Assembly (NCBI GenBank): GCA_963556695.1
Contig: CAUWAG010000004.1
Span: forward strand, 2,542,001-2,606,000
Length of the DNA stretch: 64,000 nucleotides
DNA from: Anthostomella pinea
Lineage: Eukaryota > Ascomycota > Sordariomycetes > Xylariales > Xylariaceae
Reading direction: 5' to 3'
Shown: piece by piece, positions 24,053 to 34,507 of the stretch
Layout of the letters: each line of letters starts with the position of its first letter
Position numbering within the stretch: the stretch's first letter is position 1
Made by a program: the position numbers and the translations under genes
The notes under the pieces: generated by a model
Databases searched by the model: none
What the model was told of the DNA's origin: nothing
Seen by the model: the letters and a program-made list of their open reading frames with translations, nothing else

Positions 24053-25126
24053 GCTCAAACGGCCGCCACAGGTGCATTCAAAGGGGCCGTAGGCCTCTCA
24101 CGGGATGGGGAAAGAAAGAAGACCCGGCGAGAACAGAGACAGTCTGGATCCGGGGTTCCTCAAACCGGCATATCCAGGTTAGGAAGTTCTTGTTGTATCA
24201 ATATCCAATCGCGGCTCACTCCCTAAGGTATGGCGATATGCGACAGTGGTCCACAAGCAGGCTTCAGACCAGCTGGTCAGTATGGTGTGTGATAATCCAA
24301 TATCAAACTCCGTTGCCTATCTTTAAAGGCCGTGAAGTTCGTCCACACAAGACCAGAGCAAGGGTAGGGCAAGGCAAGCTCGAGGTAGTATTCTCGAGTA
24401 AAACACACAGTGCAAATGCGACGGTATGTCGACTAGGGTCTCGACGAGGAAACAACTAACAATGGGAAGACGACAACACACTAGGAGACGACCCGAAACC
24501 GATGCCCGTTTGCGCACGCCCTGTTTCGCTGCAGCTGGTGGGGGAGTCAAACAAACAGGCAGCAGCTAGGGTCGAGGGCGAGGCGAGGCGAGGCGATGCA
24601 ATCGAGGCAGCAATTGAGTTTCGGTCGCCGTTAGACGTTATTCCCGGAAAGCCGCAAGTACTCGGCGATCTCGGGGTTGTCGGTCGTGGGGCTGGCTGGC
24701 TCGGTGCTCTGCACAGACTGCAGCGAAGACGTTGCTCCCGGAGGCAGCTAACAAATGCGACCGGCTGTTGTTGCGATGCAAGAGAGTCGAAGTTGCGATG
24801 AAGCACGAAAGGGTGTCAATGTGAACAATCGGGTGGGAAGAAGGCAGTGCCAAGGGTTGGATAAGGCAACCGTCAGGCCTCAAACCGTGCATGCGCAAGG
24901 TGCAGGCGCAGGCGAAGGCGAAGCAGAGAGGAAAGTGAGGCGGACGCGACACAGAGCCACAGTCATCCGTCCACTGGCGAGAGGTGCCGTGTACAGTGTA
25001 CGATGACTCTTTCGATACCTACAGTACGATGCACTGCCTCGATTCGCAGTGTCGTCTAGTAAACCACAACGTTTAATGGACGTAGGTAGGTCAATCTAGT
25101 AAGTGTCCCGTCCGGCCCGCACTGTA
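24053..25126. other. Upstream region of the C2H2 gene
   Basis: No gene recognised. Probably promoter and 5' UTR of the divergent-side C2H2 gene. GGCGAGGCGAGGCGA-type short repeats lie near 24570-24595. It ends at the TA (25125-25126) that flanks the inverted-repeat element. Confidence 0.4.
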
Positions 25127-25483
25127 CTGTCGTTTGCAATCAGAGTGTCGGTATCCAGTTCAAACCGCTGGCACCTCCCAGCTTTTTGACCTGGTTGACA
25201 AAAGTACATTTTCCACGCTTTTACATCCACGTCGCACATGTCATTCCATACCAGCCTTGAATAGCTTGACCAGAAGGTTTCTGTCAAGGCTATAGAGGGG
25301 TAATAGAAGGGTAATATAACGATTTTCACTATAATAATTTATAGATAACCAAATATTAGTTTATAAACGAAATAAAACATAAATTAAGACTATATGTCTT
25401 AAAAGATTATAAAAAAATTAAACAGTAAATAAAACTAAGTTAAATATATCGCAACTTCAAATTAACTTATAATAACGTATATA

Positions 25484-25721
25484 TGTGATGGATTTGCCAT
25501 CCATCATGGTGTGTGCGCTCCCACCACGTGACTTAGTAGGGTGGACGCGTTGCCCCGCTGCACAGCTAGGTAGATAAAAGTGGGACGGGCTGAGGATCTA
25601 TCTCCCCACCAGATTTTGGTGGGATGTCAGATCCTTCTTCTCTTTCCTCACCAGAGTATTTTTGTACAATACGAGTGATTGATGGGCATCTTCGTCCTGT
25701 GCTTGTATCTGCCCCGTGACA
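25484..25721. repeat. Solo LTR, TGTGATGG...CGTGACA family
   Basis: 238 bp, from TGTGATGG to CCGTGACA, flanked by ATATA (25479-25483 and 25722-25726). It is related to the 57538 copy in the same orientation: shared GCGTTGCCCCGCTGCAC, CCCCACCAGA and GATGGGCATCTTCGTCCTG. Confidence 0.82.
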
Positions 25722-25968
25722 ATATATATTAAATAACTTAGTTATACTTGTTTTAGGTTTTTTTATGTTTTTTCTTGCTATTTTTTTTAATAAAAATATA
25801 TATCTGTCAGATGTTGGATCCCAGATATGGTGCCCTTAGGTACAGTACCCACTAGGGGGCTGTCAAGGGAACAGTAGATCCACCCTGGCATGGTGCAGTA
25901 TGGTATTTAGCTGTAGATTAGCCCTGACAAGCATACTTGAGAATGATAACAACATTTGCAGCGACCGC

Positions 25969-26214
25969 TGTCACGGAACAGCTGGCAGCTCAGGACGAAG
26001 ATGCCCATCTATTACTCCAGATGAATAAGAATCTACTGGTGAGGAGGGAAGAAGGATCAGAACCACCAGCCAATTCTGGCGGGGGATTAGATCTTCAATC
26101 CCGCTCCACAATTATCTATAGTGAGTGCAGCGGGGCAACGCGTCCACCCCACCAGATCACCTGATGAGCGCACGTACCACCGTGAATGGATGGATGGATG
26201 TCAGATCCATCACA
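25969..26214. repeat. Solo LTR, TGTCACGG...CATCACA family
   Basis: 246 bp, from TGTCACGG to CCATCACA, flanked by a perfect duplication ACCGC (25964-25968 and 26215-26219). It is a nearly identical inverse copy of 57538-57783, so the two insertions are recent relative to the surrounding decay. No internal coding sequence of the parent element is present in the window. Confidence 0.9.
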
Positions 26215-26402
26215 ACCGCTCACACCCCCAAGGCTTGTGACCCTTCTAGAATCTCACAATATCTTATATATATAAACTCTTTAAATATTTTTTCCAATTG
26301 GTTGTGTTACGACTTATTTTATTAAAAAACCCGTTTTTCAAAAAGCTGGGAGGTGCCAGCGATTCGAAGTGGGTACCGACACTCTGATTGCAAACGACGG
26401 TA

Positions 26403-29211
26403 CGGAATTGTCACCTCATTGGCCCGGGCGCCTTCATGTCTGTTTGTCTGCAGCCTCTGCGGCCTCCAACTGTAAGGTAGGACATGAGGACATGTCCTAC
26501 CTTCGGTGTACACTGTAAGGTATCCTTCGAGTTCTGTACGAGATACCGAACATCCGCCGCTCTTTCGACCCAATTGCATGCAGCACCGTCGTTTGTTGTC
26601 CGGTCGAACGATGAAGTGGATGAGTGATTGATTGATCCAATCAGTCAAAGTGCTCTCTTGCTGGGAAACGAGTCGCCAATTGTGCACTTCACAGAACGGC
26701 GTCGCTCCAGTTGCTGCATATCGCCTTCAGCAGGTGAGTCATATGTCAGGTACCTGCCGTATTGTGGGAATCTGTGACTCGTGAGAGCCTGAGAGATAGT
26801 TCGTCGCCAGCAATGACCAACGTTTTGCTTCCTAACATTCAGATCTTGAGCAGACGTGACAGCATCTGTTCGAGTTCTGCCACGGCCACCATCGTCGAGC
26901 TCAGGAACAGTGCCGCTGCTGTCATGGAGTATCCGCTGCATCAGTATCGTTATCGCTTCTCATCACAGTATCAAACGATGGCGCCACCTATGGCGCATGG
27001 CCGTGGGACTCTGTCGACGTCTCCTCGCGGACTTTGACCCTGGGCATGGTCAAGGTAGTCTCTTCTCACCAGACGTACTGCCAACTATAGACAGCGTCTC
27101 TTCTCTCTATGTTGCGACAACATGTTGTGCAGAGCCATTGGAAACGCAACGACTCGACTCTGCCGTTCTTGGTGGTTGGCGCAAGTGTGTCTCGGTCGCA
27201 TCACTGTCTAGTCCTTTGGTCCAAATAGAGTGATAGAGCTCGGCAAGGGCAACAATCTCGATGCGAGGAGGACCAGTCCAGAAGACCGCTTGAGAAGAAA
27301 CCCAGGGAGACTCATATGGACGAGTCTCGAAAGGGACTGGGAGAAGGCACCCAATCCAGGTACCATCACCCACAGGTCAGATCGCATCCCGTCAAGCTCC
27401 AACAAGTAATGGTGATGTTGACAACCGAATCGATCTGCCGAATTGAAAGTGGGAGGCTTTACTGCCGTACTGTTTTACACAGCAGCATCATGCCACATGT
27501 TTCAACCAGATCCGATCCACCGTCACAGCCGTAGCATGCTGTTCCACCTTGGGCCCTACAGACCTCACACACCATCATCGAGATGTTCAACACTGGGTTC
27601 CGTGGCCATTAGGCTCCGTGCAACTTGTCGTGACTTCAACGATATCTACTACCGTGGCCGGCGAGAACTCTTGTCTGCCCCCACATCAAGAAGCAAACGG
27701 CTTAATCATGCAGTGGTAGCTGACGTCTCAATGACCAGTCTATGCATCTGTCTCCAAATCGCTGGAGAGTGTGCCAGTCCGTGGCCGTCTGGACCTGGGT
27801 GTTTTCTATCTTGGCAAAGCTACTGACCAGCAAACATACTTACATAAAAGGCAAGTACAAGCTGTATTAACGCATCCCGCGGACAGCTACAGAAAATGAC
27901 GAACACTCGTGAGGTTCCGGAGGTTTGTGTCACGGCAGTGAGAACATCTTCCATACTCCTGAAGGTGTAAGCTACGGACACAGAAGCATGAAATGCTATT
28001 TCGGAGGGCTCTCATCAGAAGTACCTTGCCCGCAGTGAAGTACATGGTCCACCAGAGCTCTCCAAACAGCTAGGGCTGAAGATTCTTCCAGCAATCAGAG
28101 GTACCTACTTCCACATACACCCTCGTTTGTTTGCTGCAGATATGCACCACTCGGGCCGCTCCGCGAAGTAAACCATGATGCACTTTGGCTCGAGCGTTAT
28201 GTTCATCTTGTCTTTGATTCGACAACCGGGTTCTTGGGTCTAGTTACCAGCCTCGCTGGGCGAGTTGCCGTTCTTTTGACAGAAGGTCGTTGACTTTTTA
28301 TGAGCTGTCATGTTGCTTCGCTCGGGAAGGTGTTTCTGCAGAGGAACATGCGGCTTCCCATCCGGAACGCCGGACATGCTTCCTGCATGGAATTTGACAC
28401 ATCCCAGTGACGCGTGGTGCTCGACGGATAGACCATGGCGCGTCCAAGAGCTGAAGTCGCCAGTTCAGCCTTCTGGTTGAGCATCAAATATTCAGACAAG
28501 ATTACTCTGGAACACGAAGAAGCATCACTCATTCCATTCACAGCCAAGGATCCATTGATTTTCATATATATGCGAGTAGAGGACCATTCCATGCTGTGGA
28601 GGCACCACCACATCGTTCCCTCGCAGCTCTCGAGCGGTCTCGTGTATCCTTGGGCTTCCCTCGTGGCCCTGGCGGCGTGGGGAAAACATGACAGATCAGA
28701 ATATATGCACAGAGAGGCCATATGTGTGGACCTTTCTCATGATGAGCGATGCGAGCTGCCCCTTGTACGGGCAAGCTGCGTCTACACATCGATGACTTCG
28801 TCCTCGCAAGCGGAGATGGCCACTCTGCCGCCGATTCTCAACCCAGATCCCTGAGGACCTTGATTGCTCCTTGAGATCAAGATGCAACCTGGCTTACAGT
28901 ATAATGGCATATGGGTAGCAGGGTCGACATCGTTGACTATAAAGGGGCAAGCGCCGTCCCAGAAAACGACGTGATGATTTCATCGTTTCATTACTCCATT
29001 CTCCCGCTTATAACACACGAGAACCTGGGATGTTCATCACTATTGAAAGAGCTACGAGAATCTGATGTACGTTTCTTCGAGGCATGAAACACACTCAACA
29101 TCTGACCTCGTCTAGAGCACATATTCTCCGCAACAACACGAGGCCCAAGTCAAGAAAACGTCCGCAGAACCTCTTGACAGATACCTCCCGAAACTCCAAG
29201 ACCAAGACAAG
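26403..29211. other. Intergenic, no recognised gene
   Basis: Normal base composition with short open frames on both strands and no recognisable domain. A perfect hairpin lies at 26474-26503. The last part is probably the 5' UTR of the gene at 29212, with a likely UTR intron 29066-29115 (GTACGT ... CTGAC ... TAG). Confidence 0.4.
26474..26503. repeat. Perfect 13-bp inverted repeat, 4-nt loop
   Basis: AAGGTAGGACATG, loop AGGA, then CATGTCCTACCTT. There is no T-run after it and no adjacent gene, so its role is unknown. Confidence 0.8.
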
Positions 29212-29472
29212 ATGTGCGACTGGGAAGAATTCCTCTTCGTCTGCAACCACTCGACGCTGCGGCTGAAGTCCTACTGCCACTTCGCGCGCAACGACCCCAA
29301 CCATCAATGCCTCGGCGTCAAGGTCCTGCGGGACTCGTGGTACCAGGACGGCCAGCTCTGTGACAACTGCATGGCGAGCGGGCTCCGGCTTCGCAACGGC
29401 ATCATCTGGCAGCTGCCGCACCACCAGTCGTCGCGCCACCACCACCACCACCATCACCGACAGGGCCGCTGA
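29212..29472 (+). CDS. Small conserved Cys/His-rich fungal protein
   Basis: 86 residues from ATG 29212 (MCDWEEFLFVCNHST). Spaced cysteines occur at CDWEEFLFVCNH, SYCHFARNDPNHQCLG and LCDNCM, a pattern I associate with small uncharacterised ascomycete proteins that may bind a metal; I cannot name a function. The C terminus is a run of seven histidines in a basic tail (SSRHHHHHHHRQGR), probably low-complexity. No signal peptide or membrane segment. The upstream leader has a plausible 50-nt intron (29066-29115). The frame is GC-rich like a real fungal exon, and the 3' flank turns A-rich near 29815, compatible with a polyadenylation region. Confidence 0.65.
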   Translation: MCDWEEFLFVCNHSTLRLKSYCHFARNDPNHQCLGVKVLRDSWYQDGQLCDNCMASGLRLRNGIIWQLPHHQSSRHHHHHHHRQGR

Positions 29473-31285
29473 ACGGCCCCTCCTTCCTTGCCTGCCTGGC
29501 TGCCAGGGAGAGCACAGCCAAACCAGAGGCGCCAGGGCGGGCAGTCGGACTGAGCCGTGTCGAACCACTTGGTCCCAACGGCTCTCCTTCATCGGCCTGC
29601 AGTCGGCATTCGGGAATTGAGCGCGGTTACCACCAGGGCTTACTAGAGCCCGCGGGCCCCGCGTCCAGCAGAGGGCTACTAGGAGCAAAGTTGGACGAGC
29701 CGGCCGCCAAGCGCCGGCCTCGGGGCACAACGCTCGTTCGCCCGCCATCAAGAGGATGAGGTTCATTACACCAGTCGGCGGGTTTTGTTTGTTGCATTTT
29801 CTGAGCGAGGCCTAAAAAATAAAAGGAGGTTGGTGTCGTTTCGAGAAGGGGGGACAGGGACGCACGGCCAGCTGTTTGTGGGACGGTGCTTATAGATGCT
29901 TTTTTGAGGCTTTGTCTGTGTGTGTTCTGTGTGTGTATACAATTTGTAGTTTACAGATCGCTAATGCAGATGTGACGACGTTCTGATCTGAATGATTTCT
30001 TTCTGTGTACTTGAGCGGCGGATAGAGGCACCTGGCATCGCAACGGAATTGGGCTCCTTGTGGCTGGCTATGATCTGAGTGACCAGCCTCCTGAGACGAT
30101 ACCGCTACTGTGGGCTCGTCGAGCTTCCTAGCATCTTGGTAGAGCGAGGATCAGGGGAGGCCTAACCTAGAGAGTATCAGCACAGTGCTTTCGTGTCTCT
30201 ATCATCATCATGTCGTCTAGAAACCAAGTAAGGCCCCTGACCCGCAGATCGCCAGCACAACGTGCCCCATACACGTGGGAGAGTCGCAAAGACAAAAGCA
30301 GGCCACGACAGCTAGCTACATGCGTTCGCATGAGCCCATCGCGGAAAGGAACCCATATCCATCCAATGACACGTCCACGCCTACCCCCCGTTCAGCGTCT
30401 GCGGGTAACCTTGGGCGAGATGCGTGAACGTCTGGAGGAAGGAGGGATCCCAGCCACTCGCTCAGTCATGTCGTCCGTCCGGGCCTGACCCCACAAGACG
30501 ATCGCGTGTCACAGCCGCCAGGAGAGTACTGACTGACCTACCTATTTAGGTACTGTTTCGGGTGGTCGTAGCTTGCATCATGTTGTGCTGGGTTGGTCAC
30601 AGCTAGGCCGGGGAAGGGAGGAACCAGCACGACAACAAGCGAAGACAAGTCGACCCGAAACGAGCTTGCTTTACGGCAGTGCCTACCTACTTGGCCGCAT
30701 ATGAGAACCCTCTCTGGCAAAGTCTATAAGGGATGGGTACAGTGACAGAGGTAACCGCACCGCGTGGCGTGTTCCCCAGCTACAGACACAAACACAGCCC
30801 AGGGCCACTGGCATGCATATGTACCTAGTTGTGTGTCCCTGGGTGAGTGACCCCCACTCGTCAGGCGTGAGTGAATCTGATCTGGCTCCTGTGTGACAGC
30901 GAGCTGTATGTATGCGTCTGGAGCCAGGTCCGTTTCCTGTGAGACAGACTGTTGCGTCAGGGGCCGCGAGCAAGCAGTTGGCCCAAATGTAACTAACTGA
31001 ATGGGCATGTATGTCAAGGAGCGAGTGGAAGCGGACGCGGTCGTGCTTGGCGCGAGTACTTATACTGCAGTGTTATGTATTTGGTTCCAAGCACGTTCTT
31101 TACCTAGCAAACACTCGTGGATAGATTGATCCTGCCTTGGCTGGATACGTGAGACATCACATCCACCCCCAGCCGATGGACAACGTCTCTATGCAGACAG
31201 CAGCGGACAGGAAGGAAGAAAGCCAACATCCGATGGAGCATGCCCCCCTGACACTACTTGAACGCCTGGCAGTTGCGCCCCTCAT
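29473..31285. other. Intergenic, no recognised gene
   Basis: 3' flanks of the small Cys-rich gene and of the Dap1 homologue plus unassigned DNA. TG-rich microsatellite-like runs lie near 29910-29940. Short open frames on both strands show no domain. Confidence 0.4.
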
Positions 31286-32211
31286 TCATTCCATGTTCGT
31301 CGCTCCCTCGACGACACCGACGACATTGTACCTATTGGAGAAGAACTTGACCCAGTCGTTCAGCGTCTTCTTCTCCGTGTCGTTCAGATGCTGCCACTCG
31401 GGCTTGACGTCCTCGGCTTTCGTCGATGTCTTCGCCAGCGCGTGTGAAGCGTCCGTCCCCGCAAATACTGGAGCAGAGGTAGGTTAGCAAACATACATGC
31501 GGCTGTGCTGGCTGGCCGGCTGGGCCTTGGAACGACAGAAGTCGGTGAAGCTGTTGATGAACGTGGGACATCGGGGCTGCAGGCAGTGACTGCTCTTGAT
31601 GAGCAAACAAGGGCTACTGGAGAGCCCCGGGATGAATTCGTCGCAGACGTGAACTCGCTGTTGTATCTTGATTCTACGTGGGTTCTGGTGTGGAAAATTG
31701 AGTGACAGAAGGACTGTTATGGCTTACCATGATATGATCCGCCTTGCTGGTATGCCTTATTCCCAGTCACATCGTAGACCTTGCCCTAGCAATATATGTC
31801 AGCACACATTGTTATTAAAATCAAGCCATGTCAGTGAGCTTCGAAGTCGTGATGCAATATCGGGGGTGGTAGGCACCCATTTGACGAAGTCAGAAGAGCT
31901 GAATGGCCGTGAAGCCATCGACTTACCTTGATAGCTACATATGCCTTCTGTCCCTCGGTGCCTGGTTCAATACTGTCAGAATATGACTTTAACTATTTGG
32001 AAGAGAGAAATCATCCCATGCACGTCCAAAAAACATATAGGGAGGTGCCGTGTCACGAACTTCAGGACAGTGATGCAGGGAAATCGACTCCCTACGGGTC
32101 AAGGGGCAAGCGACACTTACCATCTGATTTGGATAGCTCCTCCAAAGATATCGGGTCATCCTTGGGAGGATTGAGGTCTACGGGAACCTTTGGTTGGAAC
32201 TTGCCGGCCAT
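31286..32211 (-). CDS. dap1: Dap1/PGRMC-type cytochrome b5-fold heme protein
   Basis: Four exons: 32211..32121, 31961..31927, 31785..31728 and 31467..31286, giving 121 residues. All junctions have GTAAGN donors and AG acceptors and keep frame. The protein starts MAGKFQPKVPVDLNPP, then has PISLEELSKSDGTEGQKAYVAIKG, VYDVTGNKAYQQGGSYHVFAG and DASHALAKTS, the signature of the membrane-associated progesterone receptor/Dap1 family. Tyr54 (KAY) aligns with the heme-ligand tyrosine of that family. No membrane anchor is visible, so this is a short soluble-looking form. In yeast Dap1 binds heme and supports the sterol P450 Erg11; a similar role here is inference. It is divergent from the Mgr3-like gene, 452 bp between the start codons. 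Confidence 0.88.
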
Positions 32212-32663
32212 GGTAGTCGTGAATGAATGGCGGGGAGGGGATCCAGGTGAGGCAAAAGCTGATGAGAAAAGCTGGCTGTTTTAGCACGCTAAACAGAAAT
32301 CTAAGGGCAATTCCGACCTACTGAACTGAACGGGATCGTTGTTTTTGTATATATCGGTGAAGTCTAAGTCGCAATGGGTTCAACAGGCTGTCATTGACAT
32401 GGAGGGAGGACCGAGACATGTGGAGGTGTAAGAAAGCCGAGGAGTATGGAATACCAGCTGGTGGCAGCTGGAAGGCCTTGAGTTTTGGAGCTTTGGAGCT
32501 CAGCTTTGGAGCTCCAGTCAACGTCATCCAAATGTTACATCGCGTCACCAATTGCTATTGCACAGCGCACACCAAAAACTTCAACGGGCGCATTTGAACA
32601 AGCGAATGCCTCTCCAGCAGATCTGGCGCCCCCAACACTGCTGCTAGACCCGTCACGTATACA
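32212..32663. promoter_or_regulatory. Divergent promoter region dap1 / Mgr3-like gene
   Basis: The 452 bp between two head-to-head start codons must contain both promoters. Inside is a short repeated GGAGCTTTGGAGCTC-like stretch near 32485-32515 and an inverted CCAAT near 32546. No experimentally defined site can be named. Confidence 0.5.
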
Positions 32664-34507
32664 ATGTCTGCGTCTCGCATCGCTGTGTTCCGGCCCTCAG
32701 ATGGCGTCCGTCAATTCCAATGCCTTCGTCAGATCTCTGCAACGCGGTCTCCGATATGCCACCCGGTCCGGTCGCATGGCGCAAGGCGGCAGCAAGATGG
32801 GATAGACGCAAGGTTGGATCTCCTCCAGAGGCGATACCAGTCCTCGTCGTCGGGGAAGAAGCCGAAGGAGCAGAAGGAACCTATGCCGTCAGCGAAACTG
32901 CTGTTTCGAGCTTTACGCCAAAGCCTCACCTTTCGCCCTCTGTTTAGCGCATTCCGTGGACAGAGCCTACGTTCTCTATTTCGCCAGAGCCCAGAGGAGC
33001 TTGTACTTGCTATAATTCTGTACGTTTCATCATTCGTCCGCCTCGTCCCATGCCTGCATTCGCGCTGACTCGTGAGGTGCCTTGTAGTCTCTGCGGTGTA
33101 GCTGGCGTATCGGTTTATGCCGTTTATGCCTACTTCAATTACTTTGAGTCCGAACAGTTTACTCGATTCCCACCCGAGATCGCCAAATCGCTCCGTCGTG
33201 CTTTGTACTACAGCAACTATGCGCCCGATGCGAGACTGGCACTGAAATACTACAAGATTGCTCTGGAACAGTGTTCGGCGGCTGGCTTAGATCCCTTTTC
33301 CGACGAAGTAATGGGAGTCAAAATCCAGTTGGCGGCGTGGCTAGAGTCAATTGGAAGCTACCAGAACTCAATCGACGTGCTAGAGGCCCTTCTTCGAGAC
33401 TCCAAGAAATTTGTTGATGTGATGGAGAAGAGCGTCCGAGACGGGCTTGTTGATAACGCGGGAAGGTTGGTACACATACCAAAAAGGTGATAAACGACGT
33501 GTCGCTGACATGGCAATAGGTTGGTCGATGCACCGGTCGTGCCAAAACCCGAAGCAGCACAGGGCGGAGAGGTTGAAGAACAACCCGAGCCGGAGAACTT
33601 GTGGGCGAAGAGGACGAGAGTCCTAGGGAAAGCAGTGGGGATCAGTGTCAAGCTTGGAGAGCTCTACGCAGACGAGCATGTCCTCCAAGGGGACGCAGCC
33701 GGAGAGCGCTTGGTCTGGGCTGTTGAGACCGTGCTCAAGGAGTTACAGCGACGTCAGGTCGATGGTGTGAAGCAAGGCGAGGGTAATTGGATGACCCCGG
33801 AACAGATTGGAGGTGCACTCGAAGGTACGTCAAGTCCAACTGCTACGACAGCAGCGTCCTGAAACCAATGATTTCATTCAGCCAATGCACTACTAACCAC
33901 TGCTATAGCCTTGGGCAACCACTACGAGTCCAAGTCCCAGCACTATCTTTCGGCGCCGTTATTTCTGCAGGCCGTAACGTTGGCGCCATCAAATAGCTGC
34001 CACACTGCCGTGCTGAGTAAGTACTCGATGCTGAATTCCTGAATTGTTTCGGGAAACCTCCACCTTGGTACATCATCTCGATACATCACACTAACGAGCG
34101 TTTACACAACAGTGAACAACTTGGCTATCTCTTTGGCACAGCAACCTGTAGAATCTCCACTTGAGAAGCGACAGACCTCAGCAGCCACTGTGCCTGGTGA
34201 ACAGACTAGCCGAGCTCCAACACGAGCTACCCTTCTCGCCAGTGCGCGGGCCTGGGCGCTGCACGCTCAAGAAGCCTCTCAGAAAGTGAAGGGTGAAGAC
34301 CGAACGGAGGAATGTGATGAAGCATGCGCAGTGGCTCTGTGCAACCTTGGAGACATCGCAGCGATGACTGGGGAAGTCGAGGAAGCTAAGCGCAAATTCA
34401 AAGAAAGCATTGCGCTGAGCAAGAAGATATCCTTCGATCCCGGCACGATACAGGCTCAGGAAGGTCTGAAGCGGGTAACAGCCGCGTCGCCAATGAAGTC
34501 CTTATGA
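32664..34507 (+). CDS. TPR protein, Mgr3-like mitochondrial inner-membrane protein
   Basis: Five exons: 32664..33019, 33088..33465, 33520..33824, 33909..34016 and 34113..34507, giving 513 residues. Most introns have standard ends; intron 2 uses a weaker GTTGGT donor, chosen because it alone keeps frame. The N terminus is rich in Arg/Ser without acidic residues, as in mitochondrial presequences. A membrane segment spans about residues 113-135 (LVLAIILLLCGVAGVSVYAVY). TPR-like helices follow: RALYYSNYAPDARLALKYYKIAL, GVKIQLAAWLESIGSYQNSI, YLSAPLFLQAVTLAPSN and ALCNLGDIAAMTGEVEEAK. In yeast Mgr3 works with Mgr1 as a substrate adaptor of the i-AAA protease Yme1. The family call rests on architecture and the YYKIALE repeat, not on an alignment. 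Confidence 0.72.

Larger units (their letters stand above)
25127..26400. mobile_element. Inverted-repeat element with nested solo LTRs
   Basis: Arms of about 62 bp, 25127-25189 and 26338-26400, are inverted copies with about five differences, sharing GTCGTTTGCAATCAGAG and CGCTGGCACCTCCCAGC. TA lies directly outside both arms (25125-25126, 26401-26402), as for Tc1/mariner-type insertions. The 1.27-kb body is AT-rich with no transposase frame, and two solo LTRs sit inside it. I read it as a nonautonomous or RIP-destroyed TA-target element that later received retroelements. Confidence 0.75.

Noticed and set aside
25812..25929. Possible further LTR (TGTTGGAT ... CCTGACA)
   Set aside because: Flanking bases do not form a target duplication and no second copy is in the window.
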